From Gemmatimonadota bacterium (GTDB lineage Bacteria; Gemmatimonadota; Gemmatimonadetes; Gemmatimonadales; Gemmatimonadaceae): DNA of 64,000 bases. Made by a program: the position numbers and the translations under genes. The notes under the pieces are model-generated. The model saw only the letters and a list, made by a program, of their open reading frames with translations. It ran no database searches and was not told the DNA's origin. The stretch spans positions 1 through 64,000 of the forward strand of contig JADJAD010000007.1 of NCBI GenBank assembly GCA_016704465.1, given 5' to 3'. This document shows, in pieces, positions 28,852 through 38,806 of the stretch; the first letter of the stretch is position 1, and each line of letters begins with the position of its first letter.

Positions 28852-31017
28852 TCACCGCGCCAGCGGATCCGGTCGCAGCTGGAAGCGGATGACCTTGCTC
28901 GTCGTGCCCTGGCCGCCCTCCATGTGGAACGGCGTACGCGTGCTGATCGTCGTCCATACTCCGCGCCCCTTCCAGCCCGCGTCCGGATCGTCGATGCGTC
29001 CATCCATCCACTTCGTGTAGAAGCCGAGCGGGTAGGGCACGCGCAGCACGATCCACTCGCCATCCCTCCACACGAGCAGCCCCTCGGATGCGTTCCCGGT
29101 CTCGATGGGTACGTTCTCGCCGAGTCCGAGCGCGCCCCACCAGTCCACCCACGTGTAATAGCTCGCCTCGGCGCTGCCAGGCGTGTCGACGCCGCGGAGT
29201 TGCGGCAGCGGTTCCGCGTGAAACGTCCAGCCCTCGGGACAGTGCTGGCCGGTCGCCTTGGGCCCGTTGAGCGGGCCCTTGCACTTCGAGCGGTCGAAGC
29301 TGCCGAGGTGTCCGCTCGCCAACGCAACCCAGGCAATGCCGTTGCGGTCCACGTCCATGCCGCGTGGCGAGAATCCCTCGACCGGCTCGCCGTTGGCGCT
29401 TAGGGGCAGCTCGTAGTATTCGGCGAGCGCGGTCTCCTCGGGCCGTTCGCCGGGCATGAGCCGAATGACGGCGCCCGGATAGCCTAACGAGGATGCCCAG
29501 ACCGATCCGTCGGGTGCCGGCGCGACAGCATAGAAGCCGGCGGCGATGCGCTTGTCCCGTGCGGGATCGACCGGCTGGTCGGGCTCCACGTACTCGCTGC
29601 GCACGCCGTCGCCATTCGTGTCGAGGATGAGCGGCGTCCATCCCTGCGAAGCCTGCTCATCACCCGTCTCCAGGTACTGCTTCGTGTTCAGCCACCCGAC
29701 GACCGGGCCACCGCCGCTCGTCCAGAGCGTGTTGTTGTCGTCCATGGCGAACATCAGGTGGTGCGTGCCGAAGCAGGTGTCGATCGTCTGGTACACCTGC
29801 GTGCGCGGATCGTACATGCCGAGCTGGCGCCCCGATCCTGTCACCGGAAAGCGTCGCGCCGACGGATGCTCAGACCCCTCGCGGCAGAAGGCTGGTGTGT
29901 CGCGGTCGCGCACGCGCGCGGTGAGCCAGAGCCGGCCGTCCTGGTCGAGCATCGGGTTGTGCACGTTCGTCTTGCTGTGCCACGGCGCGTCGTTGCCGAA
30001 GTACGCCGATGGTGCGGCCATCGACGGTCCCTGGGCGGGCCCGATGGTCGTGTCGCGCGGCGCGAGCGGGATGCGCGAGGTGGTGTGCGTGCGCGGGTCG
30101 AGGACCGGCGTGTAGTCGGCGCTCAGCTCGAGCGCCCCGTACACCGGTCCGTTGGCGTTGACCGATGGATTGCGCCGGTCGGTCGAGACGACGTCGTGCA
30201 GGTAGGCGGTGCTGTCGGCCCAGTCCCAGATCGTGATGACGACGTTGCGCTCGATCCCCTTCGGGCGCGGCGGCGCCGGCGGCACCGCGCCCGCCTCGAT
30301 CCGGTCGGTCCAGTCGGCGAACATGCGGAAGGCGCGGTCCGCCCCCATCTGGGCGATGCTGCCCATCATTTGGTTGCCGGCCTGCCCGGACAGCACGCGT
30401 CGCTGCCACGCGGCAACGGATGATGGGAACTCACCGAGTGCGGGCGAGACCTGACGTGTGCCCAATGTCCCGAGCTGGTGGCACGCCGTGCAGCCACCGG
30501 ACTTGACCCGGCGGACCCAGTCGGCCTGCGTCCGGACGTCGGGAGAGATGCCGTTCCCGGTCGGGCCCGTGCCCGGGAACTCGCCGTGACCGGGGACTTC
30601 CATCAGCGAGAGCCAGTAGCCGGCGGGATAGTAGTATGCTGCGGTCCGTGCGTCGGGCGCGGGCACCGCCGTGAGGTCGAGCCGATCGCCGGGCTGTGCT
30701 TCCTGCTTCGGCGAATCCACCAGGCCGTATCCGCGGACCCACACCTGGTAGCTCGCCTTGGGCAGGTCCGGCATGAGGTAGCGCCCCGAGTCGTCGGTCA
30801 CGACGATCCGCGCGAATGGCGTCGGCAGGTCGTTCGTCTCGGCGATCACCCACACGCCGGCTTCGCCTCCGGCCGGTCCGCGCACGCTGCCGGAGATCTC
30901 GGCGCCGCTCGGCGCGCCGTCGGAGCCGGCGCAACCGGTGGCCAAGGCGCAGAGCGCTGTTGTCGCCGAGAGGAGGCGGCACCGCCGCAGGGTACGGATC
31001 CAGTCGTGGCGTGTCAT
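28852..31017 (-). CDS. Lipoprotein with carboxypeptidase-like, c-type cytochrome and beta-propeller-like (SMP-30/virginiamycin-lyase type) regions
   Basis: 721 residues from ATG at 31017. Lipoprotein signal ending ALATGC (C29); a carboxypeptidase-regulatory-like domain at about 38-120 (AEISGSVRGPAGGEAGVWVI, SGRYLMPDLPKASYQVWVRG); a heme c site CTACH at 176-180 in SGGCTACHQLG; then a long propeller-like C-terminal region (GMYDPRTQVYQTIDTCFGTH, LWTSGGGPVVGWLNTKQYLE, GSVWASSLGYPGAVIRLMPG). I know such proteins as 'virginiamycin B lyase-like' or carboxypeptidase-regulatory proteins in soil bacteria. It is probably periplasmic. Substrate is unknown. Confidence 0.8.
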   Translation of the reverse strand: MTRHDWIRTLRRCRLLSATTALCALATGCAGSDGAPSGAEISGSVRGPAGGEAGVWVIAETNDLPTPFARIVVTDDSGRYLMPDLPKASYQVWVRGYGLVDSPKQEAQPGDRLDLTAVPAPDARTAAYYYPAGYWLSLMEVPGHGEFPGTGPTGNGISPDVRTQADWVRRVKSGGCTACHQLGTLGTRQVSPALGEFPSSVAAWQRRVLSGQAGNQMMGSIAQMGADRAFRMFADWTDRIEAGAVPPAPPRPKGIERNVVITIWDWADSTAYLHDVVSTDRRNPSVNANGPVYGALELSADYTPVLDPRTHTTSRIPLAPRDTTIGPAQGPSMAAPSAYFGNDAPWHSKTNVHNPMLDQDGRLWLTARVRDRDTPAFCREGSEHPSARRFPVTGSGRQLGMYDPRTQVYQTIDTCFGTHHLMFAMDDNNTLWTSGGGPVVGWLNTKQYLETGDEQASQGWTPLILDTNGDGVRSEYVEPDQPVDPARDKRIAAGFYAVAPAPDGSVWASSLGYPGAVIRLMPGERPEETALAEYYELPLSANGEPVEGFSPRGMDVDRNGIAWVALASGHLGSFDRSKCKGPLNGPKATGQHCPEGWTFHAEPLPQLRGVDTPGSAEASYYTWVDWWGALGLGENVPIETGNASEGLLVWRDGEWIVLRVPYPLGFYTKWMDGRIDDPDAGWKGRGVWTTISTRTPFHMEGGQGTTSKVIRFQLRPDPLAR

Positions 31018-31565
31018 GGTGGCTCCCGGGTGTAACGAGCGATCGAGCGGTTCGCGGGCGCAGGCGGATTGTGCGCGCAACGTCCTGATGTCAAGGCCGG
31101 CCGGGCAAGCGTAGAGTATACCGCTGAATTCCACGCTGCGCGACCAATGATGCTTGCGGCTGCCGATACGGTGCGTTCCTCACCACCCGACTCTGAATGA
31201 GACGGACTGCGAGGATTCGGCGCCCGCATTCGACGCTCGACAGGAGACGAGGATCGTTGGCCGCCAGCAGCAAGAGGTCGAACTCGCCTCGCCCCCCGCA
31301 CTGTGGCACGCAGCGAATACCCCCTGCAAGTTCCCGGCACGGAAGGCTTACATGGCTTCGATTCTACCGGTCGTGGTCGATTCCGCCATCCGGGGCGGGA
31401 GCGGTCTCTGCCCTGCCATCGTGACGGACCTCCTGCGTTCTGGACTTCACCACTCTCCCCCCGCGACGTTTTGTGATGCATCGTTCAGCCGGGGCGCGCG
31501 CGGCCAGTGGGGCCGTGCGGTGCTCGCTGTGTTCGCGGTGCTCAGCGACCATCTCGACCTTCAGA
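31018..31565. other. Divergent intergenic region, no gene seen
   Basis: About 550 bases between the minus-strand cytochrome lipoprotein and rsgA. It should hold promoters for both. I see no conserved frame, repeat or strong hairpin. Confidence 0.4.
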
Positions 31566-32627
31566 ATGACGGACGTAGCGCTTGATGCGTGGGGCTGGGA
31601 CGAGGGGTGGGCCGCCCACCTCGAACAGCTCACACCCGGTGCGCAGCCGGCCCGTGTCACCTCGCAGCAGCGGGCGCGGTGGGTTATCCAGACGGCGGAC
31701 GGACCCCAACCCGCGCGGCTCCCCTCGGCGTCAGCTGCAAGGCTGACCCCCGTGACCGGTGATTGGGTGGCCTGCGTGCCGGGACCGAGTCCATCGGATC
31801 CGTGGTCGATACTCCGGCTCCTCCCGCGCCGATCGGCGGTGCGGCGAGGTGCGGCGGGCGACACCGCGTCCGAACAGGTACTCGCGGCCAACGTCGACCG
31901 CCTGTGGATCGTCCAGGCGCTGGACACCCCGCCCAACCTGCGTAGTCTGGAGCGCTATCTGGCGGTAGGGTGGGAGAGCGGCACCACTCCAGAAATCGTG
32001 CTGACGAAATCAGACCTGGCCGAAGCGCTCGACGAGGCGGTCGCACAGGTCCGGGGCATCTCATACGGCGTCGCCCTTTGGGTCACCAGCGTCGACGATC
32101 CCGCCTCCCTTGATCTGCTCCGGGCCAGCCTGGTGGCGGGGTCGACCGTGGCGCTGCTCGGACCTTCCGGCGCCGGCAAGTCAACGTTGGTGAACCAGCT
32201 GGCACAGTCGGACGTCGCACGAACGGGCGCAGTTCGGGCAGGTGACAAGAAGGGGCGGCACACGACGACTGGCCGCGAGCTTGTACAGATCCACAACGGC
32301 GCGCTGCTGCTCGACACGCCGGGGATGCGAGAGCTCAGGGTGCTCAGCCTGGACGAGGGGCTGGGTCTCACCTTCCCCGACATCGAGCAATGGGCAGCGC
32401 ACTGCCACTTCGGGGATTGCTCGCACACAAGCGAGCCTGGCTGCGCGGTCCTGCGCGCGGTATCGGAGAACGAGCTGGACGAGGCTCGGCTCCTCAGCTA
32501 TCGAAAGCTGCAAGCCGAGTCGGCGTTCGAGCGTCGGCGAGTGGATCCGCTAGCCAGGGCTGAGTACGTGGCACTGCACAAGACCGCGATGAAGACGGTG
32601 AAGTTTCATCCGAAGTATCGAGGGTAG
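31566..32627 (+). CDS. rsgA: Ribosome small-subunit-dependent GTPase RsgA
   Basis: 353 residues from ATG 31566; the frame is open upstream but MTDVALDAWGWDEGW fits the family start. An OB-fold (about 25-85) is followed by a circularly permuted GTPase: G4 LTKSD, then P-loop GPSGAGKST, a GRHTTT switch, and G3 DTPGMRE. A zinc region has CHFGDCSHTSEPGC. It is a late 30S assembly factor. Confidence 0.95.
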   Translation: MTDVALDAWGWDEGWAAHLEQLTPGAQPARVTSQQRARWVIQTADGPQPARLPSASAARLTPVTGDWVACVPGPSPSDPWSILRLLPRRSAVRRGAAGDTASEQVLAANVDRLWIVQALDTPPNLRSLERYLAVGWESGTTPEIVLTKSDLAEALDEAVAQVRGISYGVALWVTSVDDPASLDLLRASLVAGSTVALLGPSGAGKSTLVNQLAQSDVARTGAVRAGDKKGRHTTTGRELVQIHNGALLLDTPGMRELRVLSLDEGLGLTFPDIEQWAAHCHFGDCSHTSEPGCAVLRAVSENELDEARLLSYRKLQAESAFERRRVDPLARAEYVALHKTAMKTVKFHPKYRG

Positions 32628-32796
32628 AATCGGCGCGGAGGCACGCAGAATCGATCGTGGCCTACGGAATCCGAGATGGAGCGAGCGTATCCTTGATGCG
32701 ACGAAGCAGGCGCGCAACTTCAGGAGGGCGCGGCCCGACGCAAGTGCCTTGTTGTCCGCGGGGCGCATGATCCCACGACCGTGGAGGTCCAGACGG

Positions 32797-33214
32797 ATGA
32801 GCTACAGTGTCCCGTTCCGATTCGTGTGTTGCTGTACACTGGCGCTGGGACTCGCCGGCTGGCCCGCGATGCTTCAAGCGCAGGCGCGTTGCTCGGTCGG
32901 CATGGCACGCGGGGGCCCGAACAGGCACGGCCGAGTCGGTCCCATCGCATGGGTTGTTCCCTGATCCGCGCTTGCTGCCGCGACCGGCGCTCGCCCTGCA
33001 GGATCCCGAACGCACGCTGGACCAACGCCGACGCCGATTCGAGAAGTGGGCCATGCTCGGCGGCGGAATCGCGGCCGTGCTCCTGGTCGCTCCGCTACCG
33101 GAGTCAGAGCGCCCCCTGCTTCCGGCGCTCCGCTATCCGGCCGCGTTCCTTGTCGGAGTCGTACTTGGCGCCGGCGTGGGACACGTGATCGCACCGATCT
33201 TCGTGAGGGAGTGA
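32797..33214 (+). pseudogene. Exported small membrane protein, frameshifted
   Basis: MSYSVPFRFVCCCTLALGLA then GWPAMLQAQARC is a signal peptide. A shift near 32930 continues as HGLFPDPRLLPRPALALQDP, RRFEKWAMLGGGIAAVLLVA and YPAAFLVGVVLGAGVGHVIA, giving two C-terminal membrane helices. No function is known. One indel only, so it may be intact in reality. Confidence 0.55.
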
Positions 33215-33277
33215 CCAGCAAGCGCCCTGCGTCGACACCTGCGAAGCACGTTAGGCAGTCACCTCGAGAGGGGCCAG

Positions 33278-33664
33278 ATGGACGAACGACTCGAACGAAA
33301 CAAGCGCACCGTCACCGTGTTCTACGACCTCATGTTCAACCAGTGCCGGCCGGCGGAAGCGCTCGCGCTGTATGCGGGCGACGAGTACCGGCAGCACAAC
33401 CCCGCGGTCGCCGACGGCAAGCAGGCCTTCATCGACTATTTCGAGCGGATGGCGACGGAGTATCCGGGCAAGCGCGTGCACTTCATGCGGGTCATCGCCG
33501 AAGGCGATTACGTCGTCCTGCACTGCCACCAGCAGTGGCCCGGCGACAGCGATTGGGCGGGCATCGACATCTTCCGGCTCGATGACGCGGGCCGGATCGT
33601 CGAGCACTGGGACGTGCTCCAGACGGTGCCGGCGACTTCGGCGAACGGCAATACCATGTTCTAG
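33278..33664 (+). CDS. SnoaL/NTF2-like protein
   Basis: 128 residues. NKRTVTVFYDLMFNQCRPAE, YRQHNPAVADGKQAFIDYFE, YPGKRVHFMRVIAEGDYVVL, HCHQQWPGDSDWAGIDIFRL and GRIVEHWDVLQTVP form the complete SnoaL-like polyketide-cyclase/NTF2 fold seen in bacterial YesE-type proteins. It binds a small ligand in a cone-shaped pocket. Substrate is unknown. AGGGGCC precedes the ATG. Confidence 0.92.
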   Translation: MDERLERNKRTVTVFYDLMFNQCRPAEALALYAGDEYRQHNPAVADGKQAFIDYFERMATEYPGKRVHFMRVIAEGDYVVLHCHQQWPGDSDWAGIDIFRLDDAGRIVEHWDVLQTVPATSANGNTMF

Positions 33665-33775
33665 CGCTTGCCTTCCGACCGCACCCTGCCGATCGTCCAC
33701 TCCCGAGCACCGCATTCGGCGTGAGCGACCGAGCAGCGGCGGGCCGGGATCGCGTCCCTTGAGGAGCCATCCGTC

Positions 33776-34462
33776 ATGACAGCATCGCCCGACCGATCGT
33801 CCGACCCGTCACCGTTGCCCACAACCCGCAAGCCGGTCCGCTTTCTCGTCTTTGCTGCCTCGCTGCGCGCGCAGTCGCTCAACGGGCGCCTGGCCGCACT
33901 GGCGGCCCAGGTGTTCGCTGCGCGCGGCGGCACTGTCGATGTGGCTTTAATGTCGGACTTCGATTGTCCGTCATACGACCAGGACGTGCAGGACGCGGGC
34001 ACGTTCCCCTCGGGCGCCGACGAATTCTGCCGACGGCTCGAAGCGTGCGATGGATTCGTCATCGCTGCGCCTGAATACAACGGCAGCATGCCGGGCTTGT
34101 TGAAGAACGCGATCGACTGGGCGTCCAGGCGTCGCCCTCAACCCTTCAACGGGCGACACGGCTTCCTGATGTCGGCGTCGCCGTCAATGATCGGCGGCAA
34201 TCGTGGCCTCTGGTCGCTGCGGGTCCCGCTCGAGCACCTGGGAGCACGTGTGTACCCCGACATGTTCTCGCTCGCCCAGGCGCATGATGCATTCGATGCC
34301 GACGGCGGGATCGCGAATCCGCAGCTGAATGATCGCTTCGAACGCACGATCGTGAGCTTCATCGATCTCGTGGAAGCGGCCAAGCACTACCCGTGCGCGC
34401 GGAAGGCATGGGTCGAATTCCTGGGCGAGCGGCCCAACCCCATCATCGACCGCGTCGAATAG
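33776..34462 (+). CDS. NAD(P)H-dependent FMN reductase family protein
   Basis: 228 residues. The flavodoxin-like fold opens with RFLVFAASLRAQSLNGRLAA (phosphate-binding loop), then GFVIAAPEYNGSMPGLLKNA and IDWASRR, the signature of NADPH-dependent FMN/azo reductases (ArsH/SsuE group). It reduces quinones or azo compounds in the cytoplasm. A GAGGAGCC ribosome binding site lies upstream. It is intact. Confidence 0.92.
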   Translation: MTASPDRSSDPSPLPTTRKPVRFLVFAASLRAQSLNGRLAALAAQVFAARGGTVDVALMSDFDCPSYDQDVQDAGTFPSGADEFCRRLEACDGFVIAAPEYNGSMPGLLKNAIDWASRRRPQPFNGRHGFLMSASPSMIGGNRGLWSLRVPLEHLGARVYPDMFSLAQAHDAFDADGGIANPQLNDRFERTIVSFIDLVEAAKHYPCARKAWVEFLGERPNPIIDRVE

Positions 34463-34499
34463 CGACGCCTTGGGGCGCACTGCACGCGACGATGCTCTG

Positions 34500-35452
34500 C
34501 TACGGGTCGTGCTTGCGCAGGAAGTCCCGAAGCACGGCGACGTACGCCACGCGTTCCGTGAGCATCGCCATGTGCGCGCTCTGCTCGAAGATCTTCACCT
34601 CGGCGTTGCGCGCGGTTTGGGCGAAGCGCTCGACCGTTGCCGGTGTCGCCTCGTCGTTGCGTCCCGCAGTAAACAGGATCGGCACGTCCAACGCGGCCAG
34701 CGTCGCCGATCGATCGAAGTCCTTCAGGTTGCCCCGCGGCGTGAACTCGCTCGGCCCCCACATCGTCTCGTAAACGACGGGATTCGAGCCGGCCATCGCG
34801 CTGTCGGCCTCCGCCGGGAATGGCGGCGGCACGCCGAGCACGTATCGCTGCAAGAACTCGAAGCTCGCCGCCTGATACTCCGGGGAGGCTGTCGTTCCCG
34901 CCGCCTCATGCTCGGCGATGATACGCTGGAGGGAATCGGGGAGCGTAGCAACGAGTGTTGCCCCATCGGCCGCCCACGACGCAGTCGAGATCACGGGACT
35001 CGCGAGCGTGACCGACACGATCCCTGTTGGATTTGTTGCGAGATACTCGAGCGCGAGCATCGAGCCCCACGAGTGGCCATACAGATGAATGCGATCCAGC
35101 TTGAGTGCCCGGCGCAATGAATCGAGCTCGCGCACGTATCGGTCGATCCGGAACAACGTCGTGTCCGTGGGTCGGTCTGACCGCCCAGCGCCGAGCTGGT
35201 CGTAGAGAATGACCGGTCGGTCATCGCCGAGGGCCGCGAGGGGGCGAGGTAATGACTTGTGAAGCCGGGGCCGCCGTGGAGCACGACGACGGGGATCCGC
35301 GTCCCTTCACCTTCCACACGGTAGAAGATCGTGCCGCCCTCGACTGGCAGGTGACCGTCTCCCGGGACGAGGCGCGGCGGCGTGCTGCACGCGGAGAGCG
35401 GCGCGGTGAGCAGCGCGGCGAGGAGGAGGGCGAGTGCTCGAGGCATCGGCAT
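34500..35452 (-). pseudogene. Proline iminopeptidase-like alpha/beta hydrolase, frameshifted
   Basis: The exported N terminus (MPMPRALALLLAALLTAPLS then ACSTPPR, lipobox-like) and VVVLHGGPGFTSHYLAP oxyanion motif join by a shift near 35235 to FRIDRYVRELDSLRRAL, the nucleophile elbow HLYGHSWGSMLALEY (Ser), and the C-terminal ILFTAGRNDEATPATV (Asp) and FEQSAHMAML (His). All catalytic residues are present. The family is S33 aminopeptidase; a broken frame is the only defect. Confidence 0.8.
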
Positions 35453-35791
35453 ACTCTCGTGTGCGGGGGTGAGGCCCGGCGCGCAGGGGGAGGGGGCGCC
35501 ACGGGCCAAACGTTCCGATTGGCCGCGAGCATCGGGAGCCACGGCGACGTCTCCCTGCATCGATCGTGCTGACGGGTCGCGCCTTTGGCGGTATGAATGC
35601 CCGTTTCTCACATGGAACGCAAGTCGATGCGGGATCGAGCCGTCGTGGGTTGTGGGGCTTCCACAGGCGGCGGCGCGCACGACGGAGACGTAGTTCGAAT
35701 TGCGTCCTTTTCGTGCACCCTCCGTCTCCATAGGTAGCGCTGTCGACGAGACAGCGATCCACCAGACCATCACTCGTCCTGGAGACGAACC
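35453..35791. other. Intergenic region, no gene seen
   Basis: About 340 bases between divergent genes. A GGAGACG...CGTCTCC pair near 35688 and 35731 could form a stem, but it is not obviously a terminator. No gene can be supported. Confidence 0.35.
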
Positions 35792-36422
35792 ATGACCACA
35801 CCTGCATCGACGACGCCCCTCGCGGAGCCGGCGATCGCCCGCTCGTTGAACGTCGAACTTCTCGCCCTCGATCTCAACACCTGCACCCGTTGTACGGGCT
35901 CGCGCGCGAGCATCGACGCTGCGCTCGCGCTCGTGAAGCCGGTGCTCGATGCGGCCGGCATCAAGTCTCGCGTCCACCTGAGGGTCATCGAGACGGAGGA
36001 GCAGGCGCGCCAGTACCGGTTCGTCGCCTCCCCGACCATTCGCGTGAACGGGCTCGATATCGCGCCGGCACTCCACGAAAGCCACTGTGACTCCTGCGGA
36101 GCTGTGCGGCTGCGCCGGCGGAACGAGTTGCCGCGAGTGGCACTACCGTGGGGAAACGCACGACAAGGCGCCGACAGGGCTGATCGTCGAGGCGCTCATG
36201 CGGGCTGCATTCGGCGAGCGCACAACGGAGCGCTTATCCGCCGTCCAGGGTGACGCCGGCAGCGAGGTTACGGACAATCTCAAGCGCTTCTTCGCGGGAA
36301 CGGCGCACACGGCGAAGGCGGCGGCGTGCTGTGAACCAGCGGTGCAGGAGACCTGCTGCGATCCTGTGGAGAAGGCATCGTGCTGCGGCACTGCAGTGGG
36401 CCAGGAGTGCGGCTGCCAGTAG
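35792..36422 (+). pseudogene. DUF2703-like cysteine-rich protein, frameshifted
   Basis: NVELLALDLNTCTRCTGSRA then SIDAALALVKPVLDAAGI, IETEEQARQYRFVASPTIRV and NGLDIAPALHESHCDSCG form a DUF2703-type thioredoxin-like domain with CxxC. A shift near 36090 continues ELCGCAGGTSCREWHYRGET and a C-terminal tail of CC pairs (AAACCEPAVQETCCDP, ASCCGTAVGQECGCQ). It is probably a metal- or arsenic-related redox or metal-binding protein. The following sigma factor also ends in a cysteine-bearing region. Confidence 0.7.
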
Positions 36423-36674
36423 AAGTGGACGCGCGGGAGTGGCTGGTGCCGCGCCACCGCTCCGAGGGGAGAACACACAGGGTGGCGGCTGTCTCGCCGC
36501 ACGCCGCGCTCGTTCTACTGGCGGGTTCCACCCGAAGTTGCCTCGCCATTGCGCGCACCGTCATGACACCCTATTTCTGCGGGCCGAGCGGGATAGCGGC
36601 GATGCTGGAAGTACCGATCGGCCCGACCCAATCATCACCTGCAGGTATCGACGACTCCCGTAACGAACGCTGCG

Positions 36675-37290
36675 ATGCATGATGAACAGGAGTGGCAAGA
36701 CTACCGGTCGCGTCTCCTCAGCTATGCGAGGAAGCGCGTCGGCAGCTTGCCCGATGCAGAGGACCTCGTGCACGACGTGCTGGCCCGGGCCCATGCGCAC
36801 CGTGACTCGCTCCACAGCCACGGGAGCCTGCGCGCATGGTTGTATCAGATCATGCGCAACGCCATCGCCGACTACTACCGCGGCCGCAGGCCGCATGAGT
36901 CGCTCCCGGATGGGATCGCCGCGCACGAGGAGGAGGACGAACCAGCTCGTCAAGAACTGGCCCGGTGCCTCCACCCCCTGATTGACCGTCTGCCCGCGCC
37001 GTATCGGGGAAGCGATCAAGTACGCCGAGATCGACGGACTGACGCAGCGGGAAACGGCGAAACGGCTCGCGCTCTCACATTCCGGGGCGAAGTCGCGCGT
37101 GCAGCGAGCCCGGGCCATGCTCGGGGCAGAATTGCTGGCATGCTGCAGCGTCGCGCTGGACAGTCGCGGGTCCATCTCGGAGTTCGCACGCAACACACCC
37201 GGCGGCGAGGTGTGCGCGGGCGCGGCGCAGCGCGAAGCCCAGGTGGAGACGGAGTGCTGTACACAGACGAAACGGGAGATCCTCCAATGA
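36675..37290 (+). pseudogene. sigZ: RNA polymerase sigma factor SigZ-like, frameshifted
   Basis: Region 2: YRSRLLSYARKRVGSLPDAE, DLVHDVLARAHAH, LRAWLYQIMRNAIADYYRGR. After a shift near 37010, region 4: EIDGLTQRETAKRLALSHSG, AKSRVQRARAMLG. The C terminus CCSVALDSRGSISEFARN is characteristic of the SigZ group. Its TGA overlaps the ATG of the FAD-linked oxidase, so the two are co-transcribed. Confidence 0.8.
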
Positions 37291-38714
37291 CCCAGCTACT
37301 TGACACTCCCTCGCCCAGCACGGTTCCGCTTGTCGACCCCGGGATGCTGCGGTCGTTGCGGCCGTTGCTGCGCGGCGACGTGATCGCGACCGACGATCCC
37401 GGATACGACGAGGCTCGCGCCATCTGGAACGGCATGATCAATCGTCGCCCAGCGGTGATCGCGCGCTGCCTGGGCGTGGCGGACGCGCTCGCCGCCCTCC
37501 AGTTTGCCCGCGAGCACGGGCTTGCCGTATCGGTCCGGAGCGGTGGCCACAATATCGCGGGGCTCGCCGTGAGCGACGGGAGCCTCATGATCGATCTGTC
37601 GCGGATGCGCGGCGTGCGGGTCGATCCCTCCGCACGTACGGCCCATGCCCACGCTGGATGCCTGCTCAGCGACGTGGACCGTGAGACGCAGGTGCATGGC
37701 CTCGCGGCGGTCCTCGGCTTCATCTCGACCACCGGGATCGCCGGCCTGACGCTCGGCGGAGGCTTCGGCTACCTCACGCGCCGCTTCGGGTGGACGTGCG
37801 ATACCGTGCGCTCCATGGAGGTTGTCACCGCGGATGGTCGCATCGTGCAGGCCAGCGAGAAGGAGAATCGCGACCTGTTCTGGGGATTGCGGGGCGGCGG
37901 TGGCAATTTCGGCGTCGTGACAAGCTTCGAGTATCAACTCTATCCCGTCGGACCGCAGATCTTCGGCGGCGCGCTTGCGTGGAGGGGGGAGGACGCGCCG
38001 GTCATCCTCGAGGCGTATCGCAACCTTCTGTCAACGGCGCCGCCCGAGATGACGTGCGTGGCGGCGCTGCGGAGAGCTCCACCTGCGCCGTGGCTCGCCA
38101 AGGAGGTACATGGCCAGCCGATCATCGCGCTGTTCATCTGCCATACCGGCGAACCTGAACGGGCGGAGGCGCTGCTCGCGCCACTGCGTGCGCTGCGCGT
38201 CCCGGTGGGCGACACCGTGCAGCGGCGGTCCTATCTCTCCCAACAGAGCTTGCTCGATGCGACCCAGCCAAAGGGGCGTCGGTACTATTGGAAGTCGGAG
38301 TGCCTGTCCACGCTCGACCCGGCGATGCTGGCGCCGCTCCTCGATCACGCCGCAAGGATCGCCTCTCCTCACTCGGCGATTCTGCTCTTTCCGCTCGATG
38401 GTGCCATCGCGTCCCTGCCTGACGATCACTCCGCGACGGGAAACCGGGATGCCGGCCTCGTGCTCAACATCGCCGCAGCCTGGGACGATGACGCCCAGGA
38501 CGCGGGGAACATCGCATGGGCGCGGGCAGCGTGGCAGGACATGCGTCCTTTCTCCACAGGCGGCGCGTACATCAACTTCCAGACCGACGACGAGGGCGAG
38601 GAGCGCATCCGCGCCGCGTATGGGGCGAACTACGAACGGCTCGCTGAGGTGAAGTCGCGGTGGGATTCGGACAACGTGTTCCGGATGAACAAGAACATCG
38701 CCCCACGACCATGA
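37287..38714 (+). CDS. FAD-linked oxidase, berberine-bridge-enzyme-like
   Basis: 475 residues. The FAD-binding 4 domain has VSVRSGGHNIAGLAVSDG (His for covalent FAD attachment by family analogy), GFISTTGIAGLTLGGGFGYL then TRRFGW and VVTADGRIVQASEKENRDLF then WGLRGGGGNFGVVTSFEY. The C-terminal BBE motif is AYINFQTDDEGEERIRAAYG then ANYERLAEVKSRWDSDNVFR. It oxidises an unknown substrate. It overlaps the sigma factor gene by four bases. Confidence 0.92.
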   Translation: MTQLLDTPSPSTVPLVDPGMLRSLRPLLRGDVIATDDPGYDEARAIWNGMINRRPAVIARCLGVADALAALQFAREHGLAVSVRSGGHNIAGLAVSDGSLMIDLSRMRGVRVDPSARTAHAHAGCLLSDVDRETQVHGLAAVLGFISTTGIAGLTLGGGFGYLTRRFGWTCDTVRSMEVVTADGRIVQASEKENRDLFWGLRGGGGNFGVVTSFEYQLYPVGPQIFGGALAWRGEDAPVILEAYRNLLSTAPPEMTCVAALRRAPPAPWLAKEVHGQPIIALFICHTGEPERAEALLAPLRALRVPVGDTVQRRSYLSQQSLLDATQPKGRRYYWKSECLSTLDPAMLAPLLDHAARIASPHSAILLFPLDGAIASLPDDHSATGNRDAGLVLNIAAAWDDDAQDAGNIAWARAAWQDMRPFSTGGAYINFQTDDEGEERIRAAYGANYERLAEVKSRWDSDNVFRMNKNIAPRP

Positions 38715-38806
38715 CCGCCTGCCAACGTGAGCACCTTCGCCGCAGAGTTTGGGGGCGAGGTGCTGGCGGTCATCTAGTCATTCGCCTGACTTGACCCTGC
38801 GGAGCG

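Noticed and set aside
33250..33257. GTTAGGC resembling an attC R' core
   Set aside because: There are no matching arms, loop or R''. The heptamer is frequent by chance in this genome; the same holds for copies near 38807 and 45172.
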